From Aquamicrobium sp. (lineage in GTDB: Bacteria > Pseudomonadota > Alphaproteobacteria > Rhizobiales > Rhizobiaceae), in contig JAHHDT010000005.1 of NCBI GenBank assembly GCA_019739225.1, positions 1,302,001-1,366,000 of the forward strand: a DNA stretch of 64,000 nucleotides, written 5' to 3'. Each line of letters starts with the position of its first letter. Position 1 is the first letter of the stretch. The notes beneath the pieces were generated by a model. The model saw only the letters and a list, made by a program, of their open reading frames with translations, did not search any database and was not told the origin of the DNA. The position numbers and the translations under genes were made by a program. Shown in pieces: positions 17,839 to 26,786 of the stretch.

Positions 17839-18325
17839 GGCCTGGCGCCATCGTCGTCCCGGCCGATCGGGGCAGCGAGGGAGAACCGGGACTTATCGGC
17901 CGTAAGGCCGTGGAGCGTACCCCCGTCCTTGCGTTCGCCCGCGTCACCACCGCCGAGTGAACCCGCAACCCGGCCGCGCCTCTCAATGGGTCCCGGCTCC
18001 GCGGTCGCTTCGCTCCCTTGGCCGGGATGACGGCGGGAAGGTCGCGGTTCGGCCTTCAGCGTCAACAACTGGCGGATAACACAGCGCCGACGATTGATGG
18101 GAAACGTCCATGAAGGCGTCATCCCGGCCGAGCGGAGCGAGAGCCGGGACCCATTGGTGGCAAGATCGTGTGGCGCGGCCCGGTTCAGAAGCTGGCGCGT
18201 GTCGGTCGCGGCGCAACCGCCACCCCGCCGGTCCGTTCGGTATCTGCAAGGGCTTCGCCTTGACGCTCACCGGCCGCCGCACTAGGACGTGCCACGTCCC
18301 GCCACTGGCCGTAAGAGGCACGCAC
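17839..18325. repeat. 487-bp gene-free gap with three copies of a palindromic repeat
   Basis: No gene is seen. A repeat of the form GTCATCCCGGCCGAGCG ... GAGCCGGGACCCA occurs at 17987-18032 (reverse) and 18117-18153 (forward), so the two face each other. A more diverged copy is at about 17854-17892. The element resembles the intergenic palindromes common in Mesorhizobium-like genomes. The region ends at the glyQ ribosome binding site (AAGAGG, about 18312-18317). Confidence 0.75.
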
Positions 18326-19282
18326 GTGAACGCCGAACAGTCCGCCATGCACCCCAGCCGCTCGTTCCAGGGGCTGATCCTGACCCTGCACCGATACTGG
18401 GCGGATTACGGCTGCGTCATCCTGCAGCCCTACGACATGGAAGTCGGTGCGGGGACGTTCCATCCGGCCACCACCTTGCGCGCGCTCGGACCCCGGCCGT
18501 GGAACGCGGCCTATGTGCAGCCCTCGCGCCGGCCGAAGGATGGCCGCTACGGCGAGAACCCGAACCGGCTGCAGCACTACTACCAATACCAGGTGATCCT
18601 GAAGCCCAACCCGTCGAACCTGCAGGAGCTTTACCTGGGCTCGCTCGCAGCGATCGGCATCGATCCGCTGCTGCACGACATCCGCTTCGTGGAAGACGAC
18701 TGGGAAAGCCCGACGCTGGGTGCCTGGGGGCTCGGCTGGGAATGCTGGTGCGACGGCATGGAGGTCTCGCAATTCACCTATTTCCAGCAGGTCTGCGGTA
18801 TCGAGTGCGCGCCAGTGGCCGGCGAGCTGACCTATGGCCTCGAACGGCTGGCCATGTATGTCCAGGGCGTCGACAACGTCTACGACCTGAACTTCAACGG
18901 CCGCGAGGGTGCGGAGAAGGTGACCTATGGCGATGTGTTCCTGCAGGCCGAGCAGGAGTATTCGCGGCATAATTTCGAACATGCCGACACGGCGATCCTG
19001 TTTCGTCACTTCGAGGACGCGGAACGCGAGTGCAAGGCGCTGCTGGCCGCGGGAGCGCCGAAGGAAGGCGACAACAACCCGATGCACAAGATGGTGCTGC
19101 CAGCTTACGACCAGTGCATCAAGGCTTCACACGCTTTCAACCTGCTCGACGCGCGTGGCGTGATCTCGGTCACCGAGCGGCAAAGTTACATCCTGCGGGT
19201 GCGTAATCTTGCCAAGGCATGTGGCGAGGCGTTCCTGGCGACGGATGCGGGCGGCTACGCCTTCGATACGAAAGCTGCCTGA
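18326..19282 (+). CDS. glyQ: glycyl-tRNA synthetase alpha subunit
   Basis: GlyQ holds the class II catalytic core of the tetrameric bacterial glycyl-tRNA synthetase. It has 318 residues and opens with the family block [18 protein letters not shown]; further blocks are [31 protein letters not shown] and FTYFQQ. The start is set at a GTG with AAGAGG upstream; an ATG at 18347 would remove seven residues. The stop is one base before the first copy of the glyS start. Confidence 0.96.
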   Translation: MNAEQSAMHPSRSFQGLILTLHRYWADYGCVILQPYDMEVGAGTFHPATTLRALGPRPWNAAYVQPSRRPKDGRYGENPNRLQHYYQYQVILKPNPSNLQELYLGSLAAIGIDPLLHDIRFVEDDWESPTLGAWGLGWECWCDGMEVSQFTYFQQVCGIECAPVAGELTYGLERLAMYVQGVDNVYDLNFNGREGAEKVTYGDVFLQAEQEYSRHNFEHADTAILFRHFEDAERECKALLAAGAPKEGDNNPMHKMVLPAYDQCIKASHAFNLLDARGVISVTERQSYILRVRNLAKACGEAFLATDAGGYAFDTKAA

Positions 19283-19283
19283 C

Positions 19284-19406
19284 ATGCCTGATCTTTTTCT
19301 TGAACTCCGCTCCGAGGAAATCCCGGCCCGCCCGCGCGCCCACAGCGCCGCAGGCGCGAGGACGTGCAAACAGAAGGCATGCGGCATGGAGAGCACCGAT
19401 GCCTGA
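19284..19406 (+). pseudogene. leader ORF 1: truncated copy of the glyS start, 40 codons
   Basis: It begins one base after the glyQ stop and reads [16 protein letters not shown], the GlyS N-terminus, then runs into spacer-encoded PRAHSAAGARTCKQ and ends at a TGA that overlaps the next ATG (ATGCCTGA). It may be translated, coupling ribosomes from glyQ onward, or may be a dead duplicate. Confidence 0.4.
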
Positions 19407-19524
19407 TCTGCTTCTTGAACTCCGCTCCGAGGAAATCCCCGCCCGCCCGCGCGCCCGCAGCGCTGTAGGCGCGAGGACGCGCAGACAGGAAAAGGCATGC
19501 GGCATGGAGAACACCGATGCCTGA
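19399..19524 (+). pseudogene. leader ORF 2: truncated copy of the glyS start, 41 codons
   Basis: It is a second copy, [16 protein letters not shown] followed by [26 protein letters not shown] site lies five bases before its ATG. Its TGA at 19522 overlaps the true glyS ATG by the same eight-base ATGCCTGA arrangement. The peptide tail is clearly related to that of leader ORF 1. Confidence 0.4.
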
Positions 19525-21805
19525 TCTGCTTCTCGAACTTCGCTCCGAGGAAATCCCCGCCCGCATGCAGCGCAAGGCTGCCGGCGATCTGAGGAAGATG
19601 GTTACCGATGGTCTGGTCGAGGCCGGTCTGACATACGAGGCGGCGACGGAATACTGGACGCCGCGCCGGCTGACGCTCGACATTCGTGGCCTGACGGCGC
19701 GATCGAAGGATGTGCGCGAGGAGCGCAAGGGCCCGTCGACCAAGGCGCCCGAGCAGGCGATTCACGGGTTCCTGCGCTCCGCCGGGCTTTCCTCCGTCGA
19801 GGAGGCGCAGATCCAGTCCGACCCGAAGAAGGGCGATTTCTACGTCGCGGTGATCGAGCGGCCGGGCCGTCCGGCCGAGGAGATCATCGCGGACCTGATG
19901 CCCGGCATCGTCCGCGGCTTTCCGTGGCCGAAATCGATGCGCTGGGGTGCTGCCTCGGCGAAGCCCGGCTCGCTGCGCTGGGTGCGCCCGCTGCAATCGA
20001 TCCTCTGCACCTTCGGGCCGGAGACCGAGGAGCCGGTGGTGGTCGATTTCGAGGTCGACGGCATCCGCGCCGGCAACGTCACCTACGGCCATCGCTTCCA
20101 TGCGCCGGGTGAGATCACCGTGCGCCGCTTCGACGATTATGTCTCCAAGCTGGAGGCCGCGAAGGTCGTGCTCGACGCCGAGCGGCGCAAGAGCATCATC
20201 CTCGACGACGCGAAGAACCTCGCATTCGCCGCAGGGCTCGAACTGGTCGACGACGAGGGCCTGCTGGAAGAGGTCTCCGGCCTCGTCGAATGGCCGGTGG
20301 TGCTGATGGGCGAGTTCGAGCAGGCCTTTCTCGACATTCCGCCGGAGGTCATCCGGCTCACCATCCGCGCCAACCAGAAGTGTTTCGTCACGCGTCCGCA
20401 GGGCGATGGTAACAGGCTGTCCAACCGCTTCGTGCTCGTTTCCAACATCGAAGCGAAGGATGGCGGCGTGGAGATCGCCCACGGCAACGGCAAGGTCGTG
20501 CGGGCGCGCCTGTCGGACGCGGTCCATTTCTGGAAGACCGACCAGGTCGACCTGCCGGACCTGGCCACGCTGGAGGCTTCGGCCGCAAAATTCGGGCTCG
20601 ATCTCAGGAAGCCGCTCGACCAGCGCATGGCACGGCTCGACCATCTCGGCGTCACCTTCCATGCCAAGCTCGGCACGCAGGGGGAGCGCGTGGAGCGCAT
20701 TCGCAGGCTCGCGCGCAAACTGGCACCGCTGGTCGGTGCCGACCCCGATCTGGCCGACCGCGCGGCGGTACTTGCCAAGGCCGATCTCCAGACCGAAGTC
20801 GTCGGCGAGTTTGCCGAACTACAGGGCGCGATGGGCCGCAAATATGCGCTGTTGCAGGGCGAGGATGCTTCCGTCGCTGCAGCGCTTGAGGAACACTACC
20901 GCCCGCAGGGGCCGTCCGACGTCGTCCCGACCGATCCAGTCTCTGTGGCGGTGGCGCTGGCCGACAAGCTCGACACGTTGACCGGCTTCTGGGCCATCGA
21001 CGAAAAGCCGACCGGGAGCAAGGACCCGTATGCGCTCAGGCGAGCGGCGCTGGGCGTGATCCGGATTGTTGTTGAGAATGGGGTTCAGATCCCGCTCAGG
21101 GTATACTTAGATGATGCGGGTTCCAACGTGTTGGACGACACACTCGCATATCACTACGTAGGAAGCGAACTCATTGAAGCTGGATCATATAGGACCATTA
21201 AAGGGAAATATGATCTTGTTGAAATAGTGAGAGCTGGAGCTAAAAATCCCACAATCCACAGCGCGCTCTTTGACGAGCAAGTTGTGTTGGACCTCCTCTC
21301 CTTCTTCCACGATCGTCTGAAGGTCTATCTCCGCGACAAGGGCGCTCGGCACGATCTCATCGACGCGGTGATCTCCCCCGAAGCGGACGACCTTCTCCTA
21401 GTCACTAGCCGCGTCGCGGCGCTCGGCATCTTCCTCGATTCCGACGACGGCAAGAACCTGCTCGCCGGCACCAAGCGCGCGGCCAACATTCTGGCTGCCG
21501 AGGAGAAGAAGGGCACGACCGTGGCTGAGGCCGTCGATCCGGCGCTTCTGCGCGAGCCGGCCGAGAAAAAGCTGTTCGATGCGGTGAATCAGGCTGAGAA
21601 GAACGTCGGCGAAGCGATTCGGAAACAAGACTTTTCCGCTGCCATGCTCGCACTTAGCGTGCTGCGTGAACCAGTTGATTCATTCTTTGAAGCGGTTCTC
21701 GTGAACGATGAGGACGAGGCGGTGCGGGCCAACCGGCTGGCGCTGCTCGCCCGCATCCGCGAGGCGACCGGCCAGGTCGCCGATTTCTCGAAGATCGCGG
21801 GTTAG
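19517..21805 (+). CDS. glyS: glycyl-tRNA synthetase beta subunit
   Basis: GlyS binds tRNA(Gly) and completes the enzyme with GlyQ. It has 762 residues: [18 protein letters not shown] start, HD-like domain around the middle, and a C-terminal anticodon-binding part ending in [15 protein letters not shown]. The region around 515-590 (bases 21062-21290) is visibly richer in A/T than the rest and encodes an extra block between [10 protein letters not shown] and the conserved [22 protein letters not shown]; a second softer patch is at 21600-21710. The frame stays open, so the gene is probably functional. The start is copy 3 of the repeated leader. Confidence 0.95.
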   Translation: MPDLLLELRSEEIPARMQRKAAGDLRKMVTDGLVEAGLTYEAATEYWTPRRLTLDIRGLTARSKDVREERKGPSTKAPEQAIHGFLRSAGLSSVEEAQIQSDPKKGDFYVAVIERPGRPAEEIIADLMPGIVRGFPWPKSMRWGAASAKPGSLRWVRPLQSILCTFGPETEEPVVVDFEVDGIRAGNVTYGHRFHAPGEITVRRFDDYVSKLEAAKVVLDAERRKSIILDDAKNLAFAAGLELVDDEGLLEEVSGLVEWPVVLMGEFEQAFLDIPPEVIRLTIRANQKCFVTRPQGDGNRLSNRFVLVSNIEAKDGGVEIAHGNGKVVRARLSDAVHFWKTDQVDLPDLATLEASAAKFGLDLRKPLDQRMARLDHLGVTFHAKLGTQGERVERIRRLARKLAPLVGADPDLADRAAVLAKADLQTEVVGEFAELQGAMGRKYALLQGEDASVAAALEEHYRPQGPSDVVPTDPVSVAVALADKLDTLTGFWAIDEKPTGSKDPYALRRAALGVIRIVVENGVQIPLRVYLDDAGSNVLDDTLAYHYVGSELIEAGSYRTIKGKYDLVEIVRAGAKNPTIHSALFDEQVVLDLLSFFHDRLKVYLRDKGARHDLIDAVISPEADDLLLVTSRVAALGIFLDSDDGKNLLAGTKRAANILAAEEKKGTTVAEAVDPALLREPAEKKLFDAVNQAEKNVGEAIRKQDFSAAMLALSVLREPVDSFFEAVLVNDEDEAVRANRLALLARIREATGQVADFSKIAG

Positions 21806-21830
21806 ATAAACAGACGTCTGAGCGGCATAG

Positions 21831-21940
21831 CCCCTCACCCTTACCCTCTCCCCGTAAACGGGGAGAGGGGGACGTCAGCGTTGCGGCCAGCCTTCCTCTC
21901 CCCGCTTGCGGGGAGAGGATGCCGGCAGGCAGGTGAGGGG
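21831..21940. repeat. intergenic palindromic element, two hairpins inside an outer inverted repeat
   Basis: Outer arms CCCCTCACC (21831-21839) and GGTGAGGGG (21932-21940) enclose two strong hairpins: CCCTCTCCCCGT / ACGGGGAGAGGG (21844-21869) and CCTCTCCCCGC / GCGGGGAGAGG (21895-21918). It lies in the convergent gap after glyS. Such elements are common repeats in Hyphomicrobiales and may also stop transcription. Confidence 0.8.
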
Positions 21941-21978
21941 CAGCGCCAACATTGCCCGTTTCGGCTGGTGTTCTGACC

Positions 21979-22407
21979 CTAGATAAACACCCACACGCCG
22001 AGTGCCATCGCGATCAGCGTCAGCACCGGCGTCGTTATGCCGAGCTTCGGCAGCCAGGCGGGCGGCGGCGTGCCTGTCTTCGCCGCACGCGCATTGATGC
22101 GGTTGATGGCAAGGATCACGCCGAGCAGCACCAGCGCCGTCAACAGCTTCAACGAATAAGCAGCGCCGAGATCGACGAAGTCGTAGCGAAACATCCACAG
22201 CCCCAGCCCGCTCAGCCAAAGAAGCGTGATTCCGGTCAGAGCCATAGTCGAGAAGACGGACCGCAGGGCGGCAAGATCGGGCGAGGGCGCACCGGCCCGC
22301 CGGGCCTGCCGCGCGACGACCATGGCGCCGAAGCCGGCGGCCGCGCCCAGCATCAGGCCCAATATGTGCAGGAACTTGAAGACGAAATTGACGGTTAGTT
22401 CGATCAC
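21979..22407 (-). CDS. four-helix membrane protein of unknown function
   Basis: A 142-residue integral membrane protein with four hydrophobic helices (about 6-28, 46-66, 76-94, 122-141) and short polar loops; the last helix runs to the C-terminus (MALGVWVFI). The GTG start at 22407 follows GGAGG by about five bases and begins directly with the first helix. I do not recognise a characterised family; the size and HILGLMLG first helix resemble the DUF2269/CopD-like small membrane proteins, but no motif settles it. Confidence 0.75.
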   Translation of the reverse strand: MIELTVNFVFKFLHILGLMLGAAAGFGAMVVARQARRAGAPSPDLAALRSVFSTMALTGITLLWLSGLGLWMFRYDFVDLGAAYSLKLLTALVLLGVILAINRINARAAKTGTPPPAWLPKLGITTPVLTLIAMALGVWVFI

Positions 22408-22467
22408 GTTGCCTCCGCCGGCTGAAATGGTGGCCAGCGAGATGGCCCTCGTCAAACGACCGCGATA

Positions 22468-22857
22468 CTAGTCGACGAGAGAGACAAGTCCATCGCCGTC
22501 GGTGCCGCGAATAGCCAGAGGCATCGCGTCGGCCACATCCTCAGGAGCAGGCACTTCATCGGCCGTGATGGAGGCGACCTCGTCTGACAAGACGGGAATG
22601 GCGTCTGCGCCGAAGGCGATGACCGAGGTGCTGATTGCCAGAGGGGCCTCGCCATTGTCCTGCAGTGAAGGCGTCTCCGTCTCCAAGGCCTCGATCGGCT
22701 TCGCTTCCGGTTCTCCGTGCGCGATGAACGAGGGAAGCGCGGCCGGCTCCACCTCCGGCAATGCGATGACCGAATCCGCGGCACTGGCGCCGGCCGTCGC
22801 GGCAAGGATCAATGAAACACGCAGGAATGACCCGACAGGAACTCGAAACGCAAACAT
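22468..22857 (-). CDS. secreted acidic protein of unknown function
   Basis: A 129-residue protein with a signal peptide (VPVGSFLRVSLILAATAGASA) and a mature part rich in Ala, Glu, Pro and Val without cysteines or recognisable motifs. Low complexity suggests a disordered periplasmic protein. It lies 60 bases upstream of the membrane protein gene on the same strand and is divergent from the Sua5 gene. Confidence 0.6.
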   Translation of the reverse strand: MFAFRVPVGSFLRVSLILAATAGASAADSVIALPEVEPAALPSFIAHGEPEAKPIEALETETPSLQDNGEAPLAISTSVIAFGADAIPVLSDEVASITADEVPAPEDVADAMPLAIRGTDGDGLVSLVD

Positions 22858-23020
22858 ACCCAACCCGCCTTGCTTGCCGCCGGCGTTAGACACGCCGCAC
22901 GGACGGCCGGCACCCTACCGGCCGGGGATTAACAAATCGGTGACGCAACGGCACTTGTCGCGTGGTCCCGGGCGGGGTAGGCAATCGGCTCCATCAAACC
23001 AACGCTGCGGGGGAGCGCTC

Positions 23021-23977
23021 TTGGCCCGGATATTGCCGCTCGAGGAAGCCTTCGATCCTGCGCTCGACCTTCTGGAGGCCGGCGACGTGGTCGCGCTTCC
23101 CACCGAGACCGTCTATGGCCTCGCCGCCGATGCGACCAATGGCGAGGCGGTCGCGCGCATCTTCGAGGTCAAGGGCAGGCCACACTTCAATCCACTGATC
23201 GTGCATGTCAGCGACATGGCGATGGCGCAGAAGATCGCCGTATTCGATGACATTTCCTTGCGGCTTGCGGCTGGCTTCTGGCCGGGCCCGCTGACGCTGG
23301 TTCTGCCCTTGCGCGAAGGTCACGGCATACATCCGCTGGTCACGGCCGGGCTCGATACGGTAGCCCTGCGCATGCCGCGCGAATTCGCCCGCGAGGTGAT
23401 AGACGAGCTGCGGCATCCGCTTGCCGCCCCGTCGGCCAATTCTTCGGGACGCATCAGCGCCACCACGGCGCAGGCGGTGGAAGACGATCTGGGCGACAGG
23501 ATCAAGCTGATCGCTGATGGCGGGCCGACGCATGTCGGGGTGGAATCGACGATCCTCAAGGTCACGCCTCAGGCGGTCTATATGTTGCGGCCGGGTGGCG
23601 TTACGGCGGGCGAGATCCGCAACGCCATCGGCGTCGACGTGGTGCGCGGCGGCGGCAAGGGCATCGAGGCGCCCGGCATGCTTGCCTCGCACTATGCGCC
23701 GAACGCGGCGGTACGGCTCGACGCGAGCGAGCTGCGCGAGGGCGAGGCACTGCTGGCCTATGGCCCGAACCGCATCCCCGGCGCGGAGAAGGCCATGGCG
23801 ATGCTGAACCTTTCGGAAAAGGGGCACATGCGCGAGGCGGCCGCCAATCTCTACGCGCATCTGCAGGCGCTCGACCGCTCCGGTGCAGCGACCATCGCGG
23901 TTGAGCCGATCCCCGAGGACGGGCTGTGCGAGGCGATCAACGATCGGCTGCGCCGCGCCGCCGCGCCGCGATCCTGA
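23021..23977 (+). CDS. L-threonylcarbamoyladenylate synthase (Sua5 type)
   Basis: This enzyme makes threonylcarbamoyl-AMP for the t6A37 modification of ANN-decoding tRNAs. It has 318 residues: a YrdC domain (KGRPHFNPLIVHV, LPTETVYGLAADA, PSANSSGRIS) and a C-terminal Sua5 domain beginning after GMLASHYAPNA, which separates it from short YrdC proteins. The TTG start has GGGGGAG five bases upstream. The 3' end is 14 bases from the next gene's ATG. Confidence 0.94.
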   Translation: MARILPLEEAFDPALDLLEAGDVVALPTETVYGLAADATNGEAVARIFEVKGRPHFNPLIVHVSDMAMAQKIAVFDDISLRLAAGFWPGPLTLVLPLREGHGIHPLVTAGLDTVALRMPREFAREVIDELRHPLAAPSANSSGRISATTAQAVEDDLGDRIKLIADGGPTHVGVESTILKVTPQAVYMLRPGGVTAGEIRNAIGVDVVRGGGKGIEAPGMLASHYAPNAAVRLDASELREGEALLAYGPNRIPGAEKAMAMLNLSEKGHMREAAANLYAHLQALDRSGAATIAVEPIPEDGLCEAINDRLRRAAAPRS

Positions 23978-23991
23978 ACGAGGCGAGCGCG

Positions 23992-25422
23992 ATGCAGACC
24001 GAGCAGCATTTTCTCGATCCGGCGATTCTCGACCGCTTCGCGGCGATCGTCGGCGAAAGCCACGCACTTCGCGATCCCGCCGACATCGCGCCCTACGTGA
24101 CAGAGCGGCGCGGCCTCTGGCCGGGCGCCACCGCGCTGGTGCTGCGGCCGGGCAGCGTGGAGGCGGTGAGCGCGATCATGCGGCTCGCCACCGAAACCGG
24201 CACCCCCGTTGTGCCGCAGGGGGGCAATACCGGACTGGTCGGCGGGCAATCGCCCGACATTGGCGGCGGCGAGATTGTCCTGTCGCTGTCGCGGCTGAAC
24301 CGCATCCGCGAAGTCGACCTTGCATCGAACACCATCACGGTAGAGGCCGGTGTGGTGCTACAGACACTGCGCGACAAGGCAGACGAACTCGACAGGCTCT
24401 TTCCGCTCTCGCTGGGCTCGCAGGGTACCGCGCAGATCGGCGGCAACCTCTCGTCCAACGCTGGCGGTACCGGGGTTCTGGCGTATGGCAACACGCGCGA
24501 ACTCTGCCTCGGCGTCGAGGTGGTGCTGCCCACCGGCGAAGTGTTCGACGACCTGCGCAAGCTCAAGAAGGACAATACCGGCTACGACCTCAAGAACCTG
24601 TTCGTCGGCGCCGAGGGCACGCTGGGCGTCATCACGGCGGCGGTGATGAAGCTGTTTCCCAAGCCCAAGGGCAGGGAGGTGGCTTGGGTCGGTCTGCAAA
24701 GCCCGAAGGATGCGCTTGCGCTGTTTGCCCTCGCCTCGGACCGCGCCGGCGCCAGCCTCACCGCGTTCGAGCTGATCGTCGATGCGCCGCTCGCCTTCGT
24801 GCTCAAGCACATTCCGGGTTCGGTCGCCCCCCTGTCTTCGCCCCACCCCTGGCATGTGATGCTCGAAATCTCATCCGGCCGCTCGGCGGAAGATGCGCGC
24901 GGCCTGATCGAGGAAATCCTGTCGGAAGGGTTCGAGGCCGGAACCGTGTCGGATGCGGTGATCGCGGCAAGCCTTGCGCAGGCGGAAGCGTTCTGGCGGA
25001 TCCGGGAATCGATGTCCGACGCGCAGCGACCGGAAGGCGGCTCCATCAAGCACGATATTTCCGTGCCGGTTGCTTCCATCCCCGATTTCATCGATGCCGC
25101 ATGGCAGGCCGTGCTGGCCGTGGAGCCCGGCGCGCGCATGGTCTGCTTCGGCCACATGGGCGACGGCAACCTGCACTACAACATTTCCCAGCCCGTGGGC
25201 GGCGACAAGGATGCGTTTCTGGCGCTTTACCGCCCGATCAATGACGCGGTCCATGCCGTCGTGCGCGCGTTCGACGGGTCGATCTCGGCCGAGCACGGCA
25301 TCGGCCGCATGAAGCGCGACGAGCTGATCGCCACCGCCCCGCCGGTCGCCATCGACCTGATGCGCCGCGTCAAGGCCGCCTTCGACCCGGCCGGCATCAT
25401 GAACCCGGGCAAGGTGATTTAG
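23992..25422 (+). CDS. FAD-linked D-2-hydroxyacid / D-lactate dehydrogenase-like oxidoreductase
   Basis: A 476-residue flavoprotein of the GlcD/DLD2 family. The FAD-binding PCMH domain shows VVPQGGNTGLVGGQSPD, GSQGTAQIGGNLSSNAGG and GAEGTLGVITA; the C-terminal domain has HMGDGNLHYNI and SAEHGIGRMK, which hold the substrate and metal ligands. Substrate could be D-lactate, D-2-hydroxyglutarate or a related acid; the sequence does not decide. It is co-oriented with the Sua5 gene and probably co-transcribed. Confidence 0.88.
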   Translation: MQTEQHFLDPAILDRFAAIVGESHALRDPADIAPYVTERRGLWPGATALVLRPGSVEAVSAIMRLATETGTPVVPQGGNTGLVGGQSPDIGGGEIVLSLSRLNRIREVDLASNTITVEAGVVLQTLRDKADELDRLFPLSLGSQGTAQIGGNLSSNAGGTGVLAYGNTRELCLGVEVVLPTGEVFDDLRKLKKDNTGYDLKNLFVGAEGTLGVITAAVMKLFPKPKGREVAWVGLQSPKDALALFALASDRAGASLTAFELIVDAPLAFVLKHIPGSVAPLSSPHPWHVMLEISSGRSAEDARGLIEEILSEGFEAGTVSDAVIAASLAQAEAFWRIRESMSDAQRPEGGSIKHDISVPVASIPDFIDAAWQAVLAVEPGARMVCFGHMGDGNLHYNISQPVGGDKDAFLALYRPINDAVHAVVRAFDGSISAEHGIGRMKRDELIATAPPVAIDLMRRVKAAFDPAGIMNPGKVI

Positions 25423-25495
25423 GGGCGCGTCTGGCCGCAATCTGGGCACGTCCACTAGATGGGCAACAAACCGACAACCGGTTGGCACCCTTCGT

Positions 25496-25837
25496 CTAAA
25501 ACGGGCTTAAGCCCCAACTGCGTGTCATGGTAGGCATTGATGGAACCGATGCGCGATCGCCGATCTGTGGAAAGGGTTGCTTTTCCCCTTTTGAAGGCTT
25601 CGTTATTCGAGTTGGCAAAGTGGGACCGGCCCTCGAATCGGCCTGCGGCGTAAACAGGAGGCAATCGCCGGTCATCCCGACCACGTACCCATGTTTAAGC
25701 CAGCCGACCAATTGACCGGATAACCGGAATAGCCGCTCCTTGCGCATGGTGCCCAAGGGTCTTCCGTCCCATGAATACACCCGGTCATTGTCCGTCACAT
25801 AACAGACGACATTCCCACTGGGATCGTAGAATTCCAT
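25496..25837 (-). CDS. 4-fold beta flower domain protein
   Basis: A 113-residue protein. The N-terminal 65 residues repeat a short pattern of aromatic/glycine strands (MEFYDPSGNVVCYV, DRVYSWDGRPLG, RLSGQLVGWLKHGYVVG), which is the 4-fold beta flower domain, a small propeller-like fold of unknown function. The C-terminus is Pro/Ser/Thr-rich and less ordered. Base composition is less GC-rich than the neighbours, and it stands alone between unrelated operons, so recent gain is possible. The ATG at 25837 starts the first strand exactly. Confidence 0.7.
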   Translation of the reverse strand: MEFYDPSGNVVCYVTDNDRVYSWDGRPLGTMRKERLFRLSGQLVGWLKHGYVVGMTGDCLLFTPQADSRAGPTLPTRITKPSKGEKQPFPQIGDRASVPSMPTMTRSWGLSPF

Positions 25838-26126
25838 GCCTGGCCCCCGCCGCTGGCAAGTGAAAAACACGAATTGCTTAGCGCGTCGGCATTTTCCCGG
25901 TCAGCTCCCAAATGGGACGACTAGTACATCGTCGCGTGGGTTTAGAAATCATTGCACGCGGTTGCAAAGCGATAACCATCCTCCAAGGCGACGAAACCTT
26001 AACCCTGCTTCTTAAGCCGGTCGGAACGGGCCGGCGCCTAGTCTCACACACATAACGAGGCGGGATAACCCGCCCGCGGGAGACCGGAAAACCGGCTCTC
26101 AGGAGAGACAGGAAGGCAGTGCAACC

Positions 26127-26690
26127 ATGAACACCCGGTTGAAACCCGTCTGGGCTGGCAGCGACCTGCGGCTCGACCCGTTCCGTCTGCCGCAGGCCGT
26201 GAGCTATGCGGCGCGGGACGATCTCGGCGACGTTACCTTCACCATCGACCGTCGCGGCGTGAGCCTGCGCCGTGTGCTGGAAAACAGCCGCCTGCCGATG
26301 TCCATCGTCCTCCCGGCGAAGGCGTTTCGCGGTGTTGCCGCACGCGCCATCGAGGATGGCGACGGCTGTGTCACGGTGACGCTCGAACTCATGCACAGCG
26401 ACCCGATGCTGTCGGTGCCGCTGCTGGTCGCCCACAACCTCGACGATGTGGCCGCCGACTGGCGTGCCTGGTCGGAGGCCTATGGCCTGCCGATGCTGCT
26501 GGTGGAAGCCGATGGCGTCGCCCGCACGCTCGAGGAATCGGTCGGCCTTGTGAAGAAGGGCCAGCCGATCGAGCGCCGGAAGGGCCGCGTCTCGATGCAT
26601 CGCCGTCCGCGTTTCCTGGCGCGCCGCCGCACTGGCACTCTAGGCCTGCGGCTGGTGGTCAACGGCGAGGAGATCATCGCCCGCAAATAG
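26127..26690 (+). CDS. DUF6101 family protein
   Basis: A 187-residue soluble protein with the DUF6101 pattern: RLDPFRLPQAVSYAA near the N-terminus, IDRRGVSLRR, and VPLLVAHNLDDVAADWRAW in the middle, then LPMLLVEADGVARTLEE. The C-terminus is strongly basic (RRKGRVSMHRRPRFLARRR). The family is found mainly in Hyphomicrobiales and has no assigned role. A leader of about 290 bases precedes it, with short hairpins but no gene; AGGAAGG is the likely ribosome binding site. Confidence 0.72.
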   Translation: MNTRLKPVWAGSDLRLDPFRLPQAVSYAARDDLGDVTFTIDRRGVSLRRVLENSRLPMSIVLPAKAFRGVAARAIEDGDGCVTVTLELMHSDPMLSVPLLVAHNLDDVAADWRAWSEAYGLPMLLVEADGVARTLEESVGLVKKGQPIERRKGRVSMHRRPRFLARRRTGTLGLRLVVNGEEIIARK

Positions 26691-26786
26691 GCCGTACCGG
26701 CCTGTTGTTCGGCGAATTGAGACGAGCGGCGCGACACCCTACATTCGGGGTCCGCCGCTTCGTCCCATCTCACTGTCGCAATCTTA

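Larger units (their letters stand above)
19284..19564 (+). repeat. triplicated glyS start region
   Basis: The first 16 codons of glyS (48 bases, from ATGCCTGATC to GCCCGC) occur three times in direct orientation, starting at 19284, 19399 and 19517 (periods 115 and 118 bases). Copies 1 and 2 are followed by a related GC-rich spacer of 67 and 70 bases that ends in GGAGAG/GGAGAA plus CACCG, giving each following copy a ribosome binding site. Copy 3 continues into glyS. The units have diverged at several positions, so they are real and not an assembly echo of one sequence. Confidence 0.93.

Noticed and set aside
19284-19564. CRISPR-like reading of the glyS start repeats
   Set aside because: Only three units, the repeats are coding copies of glyS, and the spacers are related to each other, so this is a tandem duplication.
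19127-20662. A 511-codon minus-strand frame opposite glyQ/glyS
   Set aside because: Its repeats only mirror the tandem glyS start units; no independent motif or start site.
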